Positions 1-11,069 of a stretch of DNA of 64,000 nt are shown one piece after another. Positions within the stretch are counted from its first letter, which is position 1, and every line of letters begins with the position of its first letter. The position numbers and the translations under genes are program-made. Origin of the DNA: Physcia stellaris. Lineage: Eukaryota; Ascomycota; Lecanoromycetes; Caliciales; Physciaceae. The stretch covers positions 744,001-808,000 of the forward strand of contig JABSSW010000003.1 in assembly GCA_018902385.1 (NCBI GenBank). The letters run 5' to 3'. The notes beneath the pieces are model-generated. The model saw only the letters and a program-made list of their open reading frames with translations, did not search any database and had not been told where the DNA came from.

Positions 1-1
1 T

Positions 2-523
2 CTCGACGAGGATTGGTTGCCTAGTTTTCTCGCGCCATACTTCTACGAGATTCTGTCCCACAAGGGAGATGATTCTGTGAGAGTTCGAGCTAGAATGATA
101 GGTAAGCTTTTCGGCGTGGGTGGAGGGGACACCCTCCCATTCTCCACCCTAGGAGTCGTTTCTCACCGCAAATATTTGGTAAACCAGTCACCAGACAGCA
201 ACTGACTCTCTCGTGAACATTTTCTGAGCTCGCTCGCTGTACGTGTTGAGAAGATGATGACTAATTCGAAGGAATTACCAGAACCATCGATTGGCGAGGA
301 CCCAGCAACGGGCAGTGCAGCAAGCACGCTCGGAGCCTACCTTGCTTTACAGTCTGGACAACCGGGAAAGACCTACAAGTTCAACATTGAACAAGGTGTG
401 GAGATGGGACGAGATAGCGAGATTGGAGTTGAGGTAACTCTAGATCAGACGGGGAAAGCTGTGAATAAGGTGCGATTATCTGGAACCGCCGTTCAAGTGA
501 CTGAAGGGACGATCCTGGTCTGA
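2..523 (+). CDS. PhzF-family (phenazine biosynthesis-like / isomerase) protein, 3' end
   Basis: Partial: the 5' end lies outside the window. The first exon is open from base 2 and ends at 101. An intron of 180 bases (102-281, GTAAG donor, CTAAT branch motif about 20 bases before a CCAG acceptor) leads to the last exon, which stops at 523. Joining them gives RMI-EPSIGEDPATGSAAS, the strongly conserved PhzF C-terminal motif (GxDPATGSA), followed by the usual end where a glycine-rich turn precedes TEGTILV. PhzF-fold proteins are diaminopimelate-epimerase-like; in fungi most are uncharacterised isomerases or hydrolases and few have a known substrate. The name implies family only, not phenazine production, and no other phenazine gene is in view. 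Confidence 0.88.
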
Positions 524-2250
524 GTATGTAGAAGCTCCAAATCACTGCACGGGTCGAAGACAACAATAGCGTATTTGAGATTTTGTAATGATCCTCGTAC
601 TGTCATCATGGATCAAGATCAACTGTCCACAATAGACAATGATTTCATCCTTTTTAATACCATAACAAGCACTCCACCCTTGGGAGCTTCAGATTCCTTA
701 CGAGATGGTTTAGTACAGCAAAAAGTATTTTGGAAAGATCCAGGGCGGTAAACTTGATCTTGATATGAGTTTGAGCACTTTAGCCAGTAGTCTTTTGACC
801 TCAGCCAGTGTTGCCGAAGGATTATCCCAAACTTGGGGATATTTCGAGTGATTGTTGACCTGGGTACCAGCGAGAATGCCCATCTTGATTTGACCTAGAT
901 CTGATTATTTTCATACGAGACTACATACCAGTTTCTGCAGCGATATTTCGAGAACGAGGCCTTTCCTGGTGTCATAGTCGGCTCGTGGAATAAAGAGGAG
1001 CGAGATGACGCTCGCGGACTTGGAATCCGTTTGTAGCTTTGATACTCTCTGATAGAGCGACTAGAGTTACACGTTCCAAAGGATCGAGCTGCTAGGCAGG
1101 TGTTTAGTCTTTGTGCACCGAGAAGTTGTACAGGAGTTTACGATATAGGAAACTACCAAGCTACTACTTGACCTTGTTTGACTCGCAAATGTATGATCAA
1201 CTCTGTTGCTGCAATGAACACAAGTGCGAAAACTGCTGACCAGAGTAGTGATCTTACTCGTCCCAGATGTCGTCACGCTTGAGGATTGGTGGGCGAATTA
1301 TGATATCAGACCTCAGCGACAGAAGAAGGCCAACGTCTGGGATTTACGTATTGGATCTATCGAAGCTTGCGTAATTAATTTTGGATAGCAGTGTGGGAAA
1401 GTCATCATTTGCAGTCTTGCACACTTCGCTTGCTCAAGAGTAGTGGAGACCTCTGACACCTGCATTGACCAAACAACCCGCTATGTGCTCTTGAGTCTTG
1501 GTGCCTCGCCGACATGTGTCGTGAAACATTGTTTCTCAAGAACCGCCTCTATATTAATACTGAGTAGAGGCGTCCGTGAAGCATCAATAGCATTTAGCTT
1601 TGTTTCGAAGTCCCTGTGGCGCTCCCGAGCAAGCTCTAGAATAGCAGAAACAGAAGTAGTTACCACAGGCGAAACTTACACTGTCTTCTGGAGGAGAACC
1701 ATCATTATACGTAGCAATTATCATTGAAGGTTTTGGTGCTGATCCTCAATTGGCGTGGTTGTAGTTAATTATCCGACCCGCGTGGTAACTATTGAGGGGA
1801 GTGGATTCCCTGGCACAGTGCGCTATGACGGGCACACCGCTGCCCTGCAAGATCTCTGTACAGCTTGGGCACGAGCTGATAGGGTGAATAATGATCGTAG
1901 TAAGCGTTTGAGTGATACTTACTCCGTACTCCTACAGATTTTGTTGCCTCAATCAAGTGACTTTTGCCTTATGGGACCCTCTGTCTTTGTTTCTTCAAAA
2001 AGGAACGACGTCTTGACAAATTCTCGCTCCGACAAACAGCACCACTGACAATTCATTGGATAACTCTTGTGCACAGCGTGATTACAAGCACGTCGTGTCC
2101 TATGTGATCCGGCCTTGTGGAGGTTTGTTCGGGATGGGAAGTGATCCCATTGAAGCGCATCTGAGAAGCTAGGCGCATTTGTCCTCCTGTGCCAATGTGC
2201 CTATCCGGGACGACAGCTCTAGTTGCAGACCGCCTCGACAATTCCAAGCT
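524..2250. other. Intergenic or decayed coding sequence, no supported gene
   Basis: About 1.7 kb without a gene I can support. On the minus strand at about 1380-1740 there is a protein-like stretch with a possible 40-50 base intron (GTAAGT donor near 1682, TTCTAG-type acceptor near 1637). It gives a charged helix (LARERHRDFETKL) followed by an amphipathic segment, but the most natural splice phase produces a stop and I recognise no family. It may be a remnant of a larger gene. Confidence 0.3.
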
Positions 2251-2617
2251 GGGCTTCAGAACTCAGAACCACTGAACTCAAAGGCAACTCAGGCAAGAAG
2301 CAATAGACCCTTTCTCAGCGTTTCAAAGCGATCTTGATACGGTCCAAAAGGCCTTGAGAGCCATGCTCTAACTAGCGTGTTCTCAATTGAAGACGATGAT
2401 CCAGAGAAGAGAGCTCTTGGACGTGAATTATTTGTTCGAGAAGCTTGACCTGGAGCTTCAATCGAATTATGCCATCGTGCATTGACCGCACGCACGAACG
2501 ATGAAAAGAGAAATTGAAAAGCTTGAGAGAAAGCAAGAAGGCTGTTTCTGGAAGCTTGAGAGAGCGCCATACCTAATTATGCTTCATCCTACTACTGCAG
2601 CCCCACCAATGTGAATG
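2250..2617 (+). pseudogene. Possible degraded coiled-coil gene remnant
   Basis: One plus-strand frame runs about 120 codons with only a few stops (TAA near 2370, TGA near 2484, another TGA near 2271). Its residues look protein-like: a segment with EAIDPFSAFQSDLDTVQKAL, then YLFEKLDLELQSNYAIV, then KREIEKLERKQEG, which has heptad-like leucine and charge spacing. The stops are of the kind C-to-T change would make (CAA to TAA, CGA to TGA), as in repeat-induced point mutation, but that is inference. No family recognised; a chance open frame is possible, and the minus strand here is also fairly open. Confidence 0.2.
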
Positions 2618-4062
2618 CGTTGTATACTTTAGAGGACGATCTGGTAAGAAAACGATCTGTAGGCTAGAGCAGGACCTGCCTAAAGGCAGATCGATGATCG
2701 ATGTCCCTGGCCGTTGACCTGGGTCTCCCAGCAGTTGACCGTTGAGAGCTTGGAGCCGCTTCTGTGGAGGCGTGGGTCGGGAGAAATGGTGGCACAGAGA
2801 TCAAACGAATTGCCCCTGGATGTGAGGGATGATTCCAGTTGACGCGATCCCGAGCGGCACGATTTTCATGATTCCCCTTCGGCTTCCTGTCTGTTCATTA
2901 CCATCGACGCGGAGACGGGATCGCTGGACGTTGCTATGATCATGCAGCAGGCACGCGAAGAATGCATCACAATCGCGGGATCGGGGAACCCTTGTTGGCT
3001 GCATTTTTTGATCTGGGAAGGGCCGGCTGAGGTTCAATTTGGGAGAAAATTGAAAAGAAAATGGCTAGTTCTCGTAGACAGTTGCGCCAGAAGCCTGTCA
3101 TGCCTTTCAATCGTCTTTGACGGCCTTTTGATGCACCTAGCCCCTCGCGTTGCACCAGTTGCCTTGTGCCTTTCGACCTTCCAATAGGCTTCCATGAGCT
3201 GAAGGATTTCCCAAATCGGTAGCAGTCCCATCTTTTCTCGGAATCCACTCACTCTACTCGTACATATCTCCTGTCGATAATATTGAACGCTTAATTCTTT
3301 GCTGAATATATTCACTGACGTTGCTGTCCATATTGTTTTGTTTGCTCCTCGATCTTCTACCTCTTTTCATCGAGGGTGTGCTGGAGCCTGGGTGAAGAAG
3401 GCATCCGTGTACGAGTGACCCATCCTCCCTCAACCACACCACCGCAGGATTTCAAGCAGCTAGAAAGTCCTCGTACTCAGGCACCTCGCCGCACTTCCAC
3501 CCCATTCTGTGCCGGTCAATCAGTGGTCGCACAGTCAGCTCTGCCGTCAACCACATAGTTCATTAATTGCTCGCATTCTCCTCTTCCTAGCTGTTGTTCC
3601 TGAAACCTTTCCGCTATCAACCGTTTGCTATTCTCGTGGGCCACCATCAACTGTCAGTCAGGCGGCGTATCACTTCCCAACCCGCACTTAGCCCGTACCT
3701 CGCTTTTTCGTCGCAAGTCGTTGATATCATAATCAGAAAATTGAAAAGTTCGAGGTGTCTCATTCATTCGGGAACTAGGTGTTGTTGAAGTTCGGATCAT
3801 CCTGCCAGACAACCGGAAGCCGTTTGCCATCTAAACAAACCTCGGAGCATAACAACAATAGCTGCTGCTTTTGCTCCAAGGCTTGCGGACAACATTTCTA
3901 TTTCGCTCGATGGCTTCATCATCCTATCAAGGGAATTGAAACATAACATTTCTGGCAAATTGTCTTTAAGAACAGTGACACTCGCCTCGTCCTGACTGGA
4001 CGACTCATACCAACTCTTTTCAACACAGCCCTTGCCAAAGAAGCCACCACTCAGCTGCCATT
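2618..4062. promoter_or_regulatory. Upstream region of the 4063 gene
   Basis: About 1.4 kb with only short overlapping frames in several phases. The last kilobase is pyrimidine-rich and CAAC-rich, typical of a long fungal promoter and 5' leader. No TATA box, transposon end or RNA gene recognised. Confidence 0.4.
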
Positions 4063-5649
4063 ATGTCCCTACATACGAGCTCATCTTCCACTTCATCCAC
4101 CGAAGGTTCTGCTTTTCCTTGGATACTCGAGCATCTCCTGGCATATCCTGGCAGTTACGAAATACCGCTGAGAACAATGTACACACTTAATTCGACACCC
4201 AACGCCCAACCCTACCCACGTCAGTCTGCACGTCCAGATACTCCTTCGCTCTGCAGCTCCAACGGCTCGAGTCCCGATAGCACTCCTGCTTCACCCAGCT
4301 TTCCGCCAGAGCAGCAACAGCAACTGGTAGCACAAAGCGCCACAGAGCACTTCAAATCGTGCCTTATGGATCACATCAGCAAACTACCTACCCAGCCATT
4401 CTCTCTGCCGCCTTCCTTCATTACCTCTTTCGTCCGACGTTGCTTCACTGCCGACCTGTGCCTTGTCGACTTCACCCAAGCCCTCACAGCCCTGGACTAT
4501 TTGAAGGATCTCGAAAACCGGCGGAAAAAGGAGCTGAGTATGGCGCTACACAGACTTGGAGTGGGAAAGGATAGGACCAGCGAGTCTGGCGACGACATCA
4601 TGAGAAGGTTTCCAAGAGTTTCGGAGTGGATAAAGAGCATGGACGAAAAGGAAAGAAAAGTCGAAGCTCTGTACACGCAAGTCTACATTGGCTTGCGTCG
4701 ATGGGTCAGTGTATCTACCGCGGCTTGACGGAGCAATCATTGACTGACCTGATGCCAGACCCTGATCAATGAATTGCGTCTAGAACCCTTCTCCAAACCA
4801 AATAGCATCGCCATGCTCAACACCCTCTACCCTCCTACCACCAACACCGCCCCTCCGACCCGCCAATTGACATCTACAATCCTCGCCTCTCAACGTCAGG
4901 CTTTCTTTCGCTACATCATAGCCGTCGAGAAGAACGGCAAATCAGTCCTTAAAAACTTGGAGCACCAAGGCGAGCGACCGACCGACGCAAACGGGTGGGC
5001 CGTCGTTCGCGAAGTCGTCGACAAGTACCTCCGTGCCGCAAACGGGATCATCGAGGAATGCGTCGAGATCACCGGCACCGACACCTTCGACCCCAAAAGC
5101 GAGGAACACCGACGGAACGAGCGCCGCACAGACTCGGGCATCAGCTTCGCAACCACCGACCGGCCTTCGACCAGTAGCACCGACAGCAGTCGCAACAACA
5201 GCGTCCAGACAAGCATCTCTTCCCGCACGAACAGTATGGATAGGTCCAAACCATTACCAGAGTGCCCCGGCTCTGTGCTTCCGAACAACCGCCCCAGCTC
5301 GCCACTGAAGAAGCGCGGCACCACCCTCGAGAAAATCGCGCGCGAGATCAAAAACCTACGAACCCGCAACGACGTCCGTGAGCTAGATCACCGACACGAG
5401 GGCTCAAGGACGCAAGACAAGACCAAGTCCTTGAAGAAGATGAAGTCCACCAGCTCCATCAACGCCGCGAGAGCCAAGCATGGGAGGAGCGGAAGCGGCG
5501 ATTACCCAGGCATCGCGCCTTTCGAAATCGACGATTCGCAGAGGCGACGACTACTTCAAGAGGCACAGGCACGGCGGGAGAGGGAAAAGGAGAATCGCGA
5601 GCCGCCTCCAAAAGCTGCGAGGATGTTGGGGCAGAACGTCGATTGCTGA
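4063..5649 (+). CDS. Conserved unknown fungal protein with disordered basic tail
   Basis: Two exons, 4063-4704 and 4759-5649, joined by a 54-base intron (GTCAGT donor, TGACTGAC branch, GCCAG acceptor). The sum divides by three and gives 510 residues. The N-terminal half is folded-looking: after a Ser/Thr-rich start comes AFPWILEHLLAYPGSYEIPLR, then a helical region (about residues 95-215) with VDFTQALTALDYLKDLENR and ALYTQVYIGLRRW across the splice. Exon 2 opens TLINELRLEPF and continues helical to about residue 320. The rest is low-complexity, Ser/Arg-rich with a Lys/Arg helix near the C terminus. The sharp split between structured N-half and disordered tail suggests a scaffold or regulatory protein, but no domain is recognised and no function is assigned. 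Confidence 0.85.
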
Positions 5650-6571
5650 TACTATGATTTTATATTCTGCATTTTTTGGTGCTCATTGCTCATCCCCTTT
5701 GTTTGTACGATGGATGATCGTTTTTTACCCAGCGACACAGCGAGCGCGTTCACGGAGTTGTATGATGGACATGATGGGATGGAATTGGTGGAGCAAGAAA
5801 GGGGAAAAAAGGGACTTGTATCACGGCATTTGGGCATTGGGAAAGGGTCAAAGTCTAGCGATCGACTTCTATATGTATAGCACGAGCGGATGAGCGGACG
5901 TTCTTCTACATGTACTCGATATGACGATGAATGAACGGATTTGACACTCTATGGCTACCAGCGCAGGTTTCTCTATCCATTGACTCTGAATATGCTAAGG
6001 TGCCCTGATTGAACAGTGCTCATGTTCTGATCGAACGCCATAATTTGGAACCTTTCTCGGGGTATGGTCAGCCATCCACGAGCAGTCCAACTCTTCACCT
6101 AGAGACATGACTCGGCAGTCGAGCCGTTCCTCTGCATGAAGCCGTGTTCAGGCGCAGGCCGCCCGTCCGAGACCGTTGCAGGATGCCACCACATGGCACC
6201 TCGGAGAGACACATGTACGAGTAGTAGCACGGCATTTGTCTCAGCACCACCTGGATCCTGTGCATGTAAGCTCTCGGCACCTGGACCCTGTATGTAAGCT
6301 CTCGGTACTATTACCTGGATTCTGGATGTAAGCAAAGGGGCAAGGAATATGCCTAGGACTTTTGGGGGCCAAAACGAGCCATATGCCAAGCCTTTGTAAA
6401 GAGGATCACGCCACAACACGGATTGCAGCGACTCGTGATCACGACTCGGGCACGGATGTTCTAGGCTCATGCCGTTTATAAATATTCATCCTTTGGCCTT
6501 GAGTATCTTCAATGCTGAGCCGTACTAATCCTGCAAGCAATGCTTTGCCTGCGAGTCTCGACCATCATCCG
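5650..6571. other. Intergenic region between convergent genes
   Basis: Contains the 3' flanks of the 4063 gene (+) and the RRT8-like gene (-). Open frames here are short and overlap in several phases. The only structure noticed is the short tandem repeat at 6247-6333. Confidence 0.5.
6247..6333. repeat. Minisatellite, about three 28-30 base units
   Basis: Unit 1 (6247-6277) and unit 2 (6278-6305) share ACCTGGA(T/C)CCTG, then ATGTAAGCTCTCGG. Unit 3 (6306-6333) keeps ACCTGGATTCTG and ATGTAAGC. Only a local tandem duplication is visible, with no coding role. Confidence 0.6.
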
Positions 6572-8066
6572 TCAAGAGAATTTCTTGCTGAGCCCTTCCA
6601 TGCCCGTCTTACCGGGATTTTGCTCCTCATGTCCAGTGCTGGCGTTGTGCGCGTCCAGGTTGGCGAGTGGAAGCCTTAGAAACTCGTGTTTGTTGGTCCA
6701 CTTGACCTGGCTCTCGGCGAATTCCTTGCTATAAGCTGGCGCAGGCGGAGGATCCGTGACCTTCGTGATCAGGTACGCCGTCGATGCCTCGGCAATACCG
6801 TATATCAAGACGCCGAGAAGCGGGATTTTCAGAAAGATGTAAAAGCCGACTCCAAAGCCGAAGAGAAGGCCTTCGCGGTCACGAAACCAGGATTTCTTCT
6901 GGACTGAAGTGAAACGTATGCGCGAGAAGTAGGGTTCGAGCTGTGAATTTGGAGTCAGCTTTTCGTTTTGATAGTATAACTCACCTCGGACAAAAGTGAA
7001 TGTGAACTGAGATAGTTTTTGATGAGATCAACGTTGCGCTGTCGATGATAATTTGGACATGAATGCGGCTTTGGAGTTAATGTGTTTCCCAACTCGGCCA
7101 ACAGTGTGTCCACCAGATCTCCACAGTCATTTTTGTCCAGGGCCAGTGTATTAGAAATCGAAGGAAAGCAACTTACCAATTCGCGCATTAGACTTCGAGA
7201 GGAGAAGTAGCTCTGAAGAAAGACGATGAGGTACCGTCGGGGCAGGAATATACCGCTCCCGAAGATGACGGTTGCTGGTATGGGTCCAACGGCATTGTTG
7301 AAAGTATAAAAACTTGCTGCCGGCAGTACAAATCTCCCAACGACGGGCAGATAGGATAGCATATAGACCGCGAGAGAGAGACCAGCTCTCCGACTGTACC
7401 GGATCAAGAATGCCAGTGCTGCATCCATTGGCTCTCTATGTTTGCTTGTATCGCCATGCGTTGTGTACATCCGTAGGTTGGGGTAGTACATAGCTCGTAG
7501 GGTGTTCGGATCCTCCGACTTATGCTTCTGGACGTACGTTTTGTCAACCCATTGAAGAGAGTCCATGAACCTGTAGTGAGTAAGTTATTGTCCATCTGGA
7601 GATCAAACCATAATCTCACATGTGATCTAGTGTAGGCGTAACGTAGCGCATTAAGCTCATCAGGAAGAAGGGAGCTTGGAGGACTGAATTGGCAAGAAAG
7701 TCCATCCCATCAACCAACTTGTCATCCCAGCTGACAGAGTCGAAGTTCACAAAGAACGCGGAGAACCATAGCGTTGCTTTGACGGCAATGATCTACAGGT
7801 GCGGGTTAGTTACCATTCCCAGTCCTGAACAGCTCGAAAACCACATACGGGCACAGCAATCAGGAACCGTATAAGAATGCCTGCGCAGACTGCGAGTGCA
7901 GCCTGCCTGTAATGCTCATACTTGAACAGTCCGGGGTTCTGTAGGGCTCTATACGCTGGCGCGGCTTTCAGCTTGAAGTCGGTGATGTAGGAGTGCAGGG
8001 CGGCAAACCCCCGACCACCGTGAGCTGAGCTCCGCGTAATATGGCATTAGGATCGAAATTCGACAT
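6572..8066 (-). CDS. RRT8-like (outer spore wall / EI24-type) polytopic membrane protein
   Basis: Five exons on the minus strand, start codon at 8066-8064. Exon 1 (8066-8009) encodes MSNFDPNAILRGAQLTVVG. Later exons give AYRALQNPGLFKYEHYRQ, a hydrophobic stretch (ILIRFLIAVP), WFSAFFVNFDSVSWDDKL, the long exon beginning FMDSLQWVDKTYV, and the final exon with LEPYFSRIRFTSVQKKSWF, FGFGVGFYIFLKIPLLGVLIYGI and KVTDPPPAP. The protein is about 420 residues with several membrane segments. The order of NPGLF(K)Y, DxFxY-type loop and GVLIYGIAEASTAYL is that of fungal RRT8-type proteins related to EI24 (CysZ-like). In yeast Rrt8, Lds1 and Lds2 sit on lipid droplets and help build the outer spore wall; transferring that role here is inference. 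All four introns have good GT-AG ends. Its promoter is shared with the divergent 8627 gene and holds a MITE. Confidence 0.87.
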
Positions 8067-8189
8067 CGCGAGGAGACAGGAGATCTAGAAGGACATGCAG
8101 TAAGAAGCAGCTCTCTGCTACTTTCGCTTCGTCTTAGTGGTTGGAAGTCCCGACTCGGGAAAGCGCGATTTGCTTTCGGTAGACTAGCT

Positions 8190-8447
8190 CGCGGGGTAAA
8201 TAATTGTTGGCACACCTAAAGACGTGCACTTTCCAGAGCAGCGCAACACCTCTGAAAATCGTTTTAAGATCTTGAAAATTTATCGACAAACATATCAAGA
8301 TATCAATAATATATGGTATTAATTTTAAGTCGATTTCGCAACATTCAAGTGCTACAAAAATTGTTAAAATCGTCGACTTTTGAGAGCGATATCGAGATTT
8401 GCGGGTAGAAGCGAGATTTGGTGTGCCAATAATTTCTTACCCCGCCG
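8190..8447. mobile_element. MITE with ~27-base inverted repeats and 9-base target duplication (Mutator-like)
   Basis: The left end (8190-8216) reads CGCGGGGTAAATAATTGTTG followed by GCACACC. The right end, reverse-complemented from 8447, reads CGGCGGGGTAAGAAATTATT followed by GGCACACC. The two match except for one extra G and a few substitutions. Each is bordered by the same nine bases, AGACTAGCT (8181-8189 and 8448-8456), as expected of a target-site duplication. A 9-base duplication fits Mutator-like elements best; hAT elements make 8. The AT-rich interior of about 200 bases has no reading frame, so the element is non-autonomous. The intact duplication and similar repeats suggest a fairly recent insertion into the shared promoter of two divergent genes. 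Confidence 0.85.
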
Positions 8448-8626
8448 AGACTAGCTTATCAGAAGATTAGGGTTATCAAGACCGACTAGGGTTTTTGCTA
8501 GGTCTACGTCATAATCATGCGCCTGTCGAGCACACACAGCTTGAAAATATTCCATGAACAGCGCCTTCACAGCTGAGCAATTCTACACTCAAACTACCTA
8601 GATCCATCTACTCGTCCTCAGCAGCC

Positions 8627-9270
8627 ATGTCCGCCGAATATGAAGGTCAAGATCCCCTCGAGCTGGCCAAGCAAGCCGAGCGGGACCTCAATTCGAGCGC
8701 CATGAAGCAAGGCGAAGGCCGCAATCAGCGATACGACAACAGCACATCTGGTAAGCCACTTGTACCATTCGGAATACGAAGATCTTATGCTAACAAACCT
8801 GTGTAGCTGTGGAGTCTGGGATCGATGAAAGTGTTACCAGCAAATTTCCAGGGAGCACAGTCACAGTCGGCTCAGCTGCCTCTGGCGCTGGCGACAATCG
8901 TGAGGTAAGTCCGCCTATACCATGGCTAGATGAAAAGATCTGATGAAGGAATCGAACAGATCCCCTTAGAGGAGGGAGGAGACATCAATCGCGCGACTGG
9001 ACAGTAAGAAACCCCTTCTGAACCTTGTTTAATGCTTGTGATTGCATGATATGGACTTGGTAAACTCTTTGATTGCTCACAGCTCGGCACAGACCAACGA
9101 AAGCACGAGATTTTGAGGGCGAAGGTGGACCGGAAGACAAAGCGGCCTCATACGCGGAAGCGAACCCAGGCAATGACAATGTCACAAGCAATGTTAGACA
9201 GACGAAGGAACCCAAGGGAGAACCGATCAATGCGCCGGGAATCGGGAAGGCTCATTCTGCGATGGACTGA
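8627..9270 (+). CDS. Small hydrophilic conserved fungal protein
   Basis: Four exons (8627-8750, 8807-8904, 8960-9003, 9093-9270) sum to 444 bases, 147 residues. The last acceptor is GCACAG at 9092 rather than the CACAG upstream, because only it keeps the frame and yields the conserved-looking stretch QPTKARDFEGEGGPEDKAA. The protein is Gly/Asp/Glu/Asn-rich, has no hydrophobic segment or cysteine, and starts MSAEYEGQDPLELAKQAERD. Proteins of this type, with KARDFEG..GPEDKA.AYAEANPGNDxV, are widespread in filamentous ascomycetes without assigned function and resemble hydrophilins in composition. A stress or desiccation role would be a guess. Divergent from the RRT8-like gene, with the MITE between them. 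Confidence 0.82.
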
Positions 9271-9588
9271 ATGGAGGAAACGTCTGGAGACTTACTGTTC
9301 CGAGCATATTCCCAATCAATCAGATGAAAAAGCGAATGCAATTTGAATAGACAGAGACAGCGTCCATTGATGACTTATCTGATCTAAGTTGGTGATGTCT
9401 GATCTGACTCTGCACTACAATATCCTTCTTGCTGTCGTACGAAGTCTTATCCATCACTAGTATTGGCTAGCACTCGCTAGACCGCCCTGTACAGACTCCT
9501 ACCTTCCACTCAACACGTTTCCAGAACGCTGCGTCAAAGAGCGCTGACATCTTTAAGCAATGGACAAAACAAAATGAGGATTAGTGGC
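9271..9588. other. Short intergenic spacer between convergent genes
   Basis: 318 bases holding the 3' ends of the 8627 (+) and 9589 (-) genes. Nothing else seen. Confidence 0.5.
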
Positions 9589-11069
9589 TCAGGCGTAAGC
9601 GCTGCTGCTGCCACCGTTACTACCATCGGGGTGGTTGTTGTTGCTATTGCCACCACCGTAGTATTTCATCCAACGTGCATGCTCAATCTTATCCGTGCTT
9701 AAAAGGATATCCTAGTGATGACGATGTCAGCAAAAGTAAGTGAAAGCAGACAAAATTAAAGATTTCGCCATTCGAGTCGTGGTGGTGAACGCCTTCGAAA
9801 ATTTGACAGCAAACTGCGATGAGGAGAACGCGAAGTCAACTTACACGAAGCTCGCTAATATTATGGCCATAGAGCATATTCACCGTCAACTTCATACCCA
9901 TAATGTTCTTCCCAACCGGCTCGCCAGCAGCAATTTTACGCTTGATCGCTTCGACGTCAGCTCTAACATTGGCGAGACGCATGTTGTCGAATCCCATGAC
10001 CTGATTAGAGTTGCACAAGATATTGAGGTCGTTGGAAAGATCGCTACGCGGAGTAATGGAGGTAACGAAAAGGCCGTTCTTGTAGCGATTGATCTGAACG
10101 GCTTCGAGAATCATAACCTTGCTGTTGATTTTGCAAGATTATTATCTTTTTTCAAATAGATGAAAGTGTTTCTTCTCCCTCTCAATCAAGGCTCTATGCA
10201 TATTTTCTGTATAGTAGAAGAATGTGAAAGAACCATACTTACATCGTGTGAAGAAACTCTGCAACCTCGTCGCGGCCCGGGGAGGTACCGCCAGCTGGAG
10301 ATGGCAGAGACAAAGCAGCTGGATGAGATGGGATATGCACCGGTGCATTGCCAGGAGCTGGAATAGCCATGGAGTGCGACATCAGCGCAGGAGTGGACGT
10401 CATACGCCTAAGACCGCCGCTATTAGCAGCATGGAAGGGATCAAAATGCTGGTCGACGGTGAGCTGGTGGTTGCCAGGGAGCTGAGCCAGTGATGGGACT
10501 CGGCGAGGTGGTGCGTCACGCCCATCTCCTACGTTATACTGAAGAGTAGTGTCCATGCTTGGACCTGCGTTGCCCTGAAAGTTGTTACCCATGCCTGCAC
10601 TTCCTTCGTCCTGACCCGCCTGATCCATGTTTTGCTGAACTAAGCTCGAGGAGCGCGGGAAGCTGATATGACGACCAGGGGTTATCTGCCCGTTGCTTGG
10701 GTAGTGCTGAGGAGTGACATGCCCCGAGTAATTAGAGCGAGTGGGTGTTGTTGGTGGATGACCTTGATCCGGGAAGTAAGAGCTATTACCCAAATGTGAT
10801 GATCGCTGGGAATGCGGAGTCACCGGCGCCGGCGTGGATATTCCCTGATCGAACGTGTTAGGGGTACCATGATTGAAAGCTTGCTGGCCCTCATGAAAAC
10901 GGACTGGGCTCTGGTGGTTGAAGGCGCGCTGATGATGGCTATTGTTGACCAAGGCCGGCTGGCCACCTGGATGGAAACCACCATTATAAGCAGTTTCAGA
11001 ATGTTGTCCATTAAACCCCATCCTGTCGAGATGTTCAGACAGCTGTCTGGGATCTTGATAATTAGACAT
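9589..11069 (-). CDS. Unknown protein: disordered N-terminus, conserved-looking C-terminal domain
   Basis: Three exons (11069-10243, 10121-9845, 9711-9589) sum to 1227 bases, 408 residues. Acceptors were chosen by phase: exon 2 begins after CAACAG to give I-KVMILEAVQINRYKNGLF. Residues 1-260 are Pro/Ser/Gln/His/Asn-rich and probably disordered. The last 130 or so are ordered: a mixed alpha/beta stretch with SITPRSDLSNDLNILCNSN, a basic helix RADVEAIKRKIAAGEP, MKLTVNMLYGHNISELR, and DKIEHARWMKYYGGG before an Asn/Ser/Gly tail. A long disordered arm plus small ordered module is common in transcription or development regulators, but I recognise no DNA-binding motif and assign no function. Confidence 0.8.

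Noticed and set aside
1-523. Phenazine or other secondary-metabolite cluster suggested by PhzF
   Set aside because: No polyketide synthase, peptide synthetase, terpene cyclase or other phz gene nearby; PhzF-fold proteins are common outside such clusters.
1380-2570. Possible fungal NLR/STAND (NACHT) N-terminal region on the minus strand
   Set aside because: Some stretches resemble the helical linker found before NACHT domains, but no P-loop (GxxGxGKS/T) or clear family motif was found and the best splice phase hits a stop.
4911-5369. 152-codon minus ORF
   Set aside because: Antisense shadow of exon 2 of the 4063 gene.
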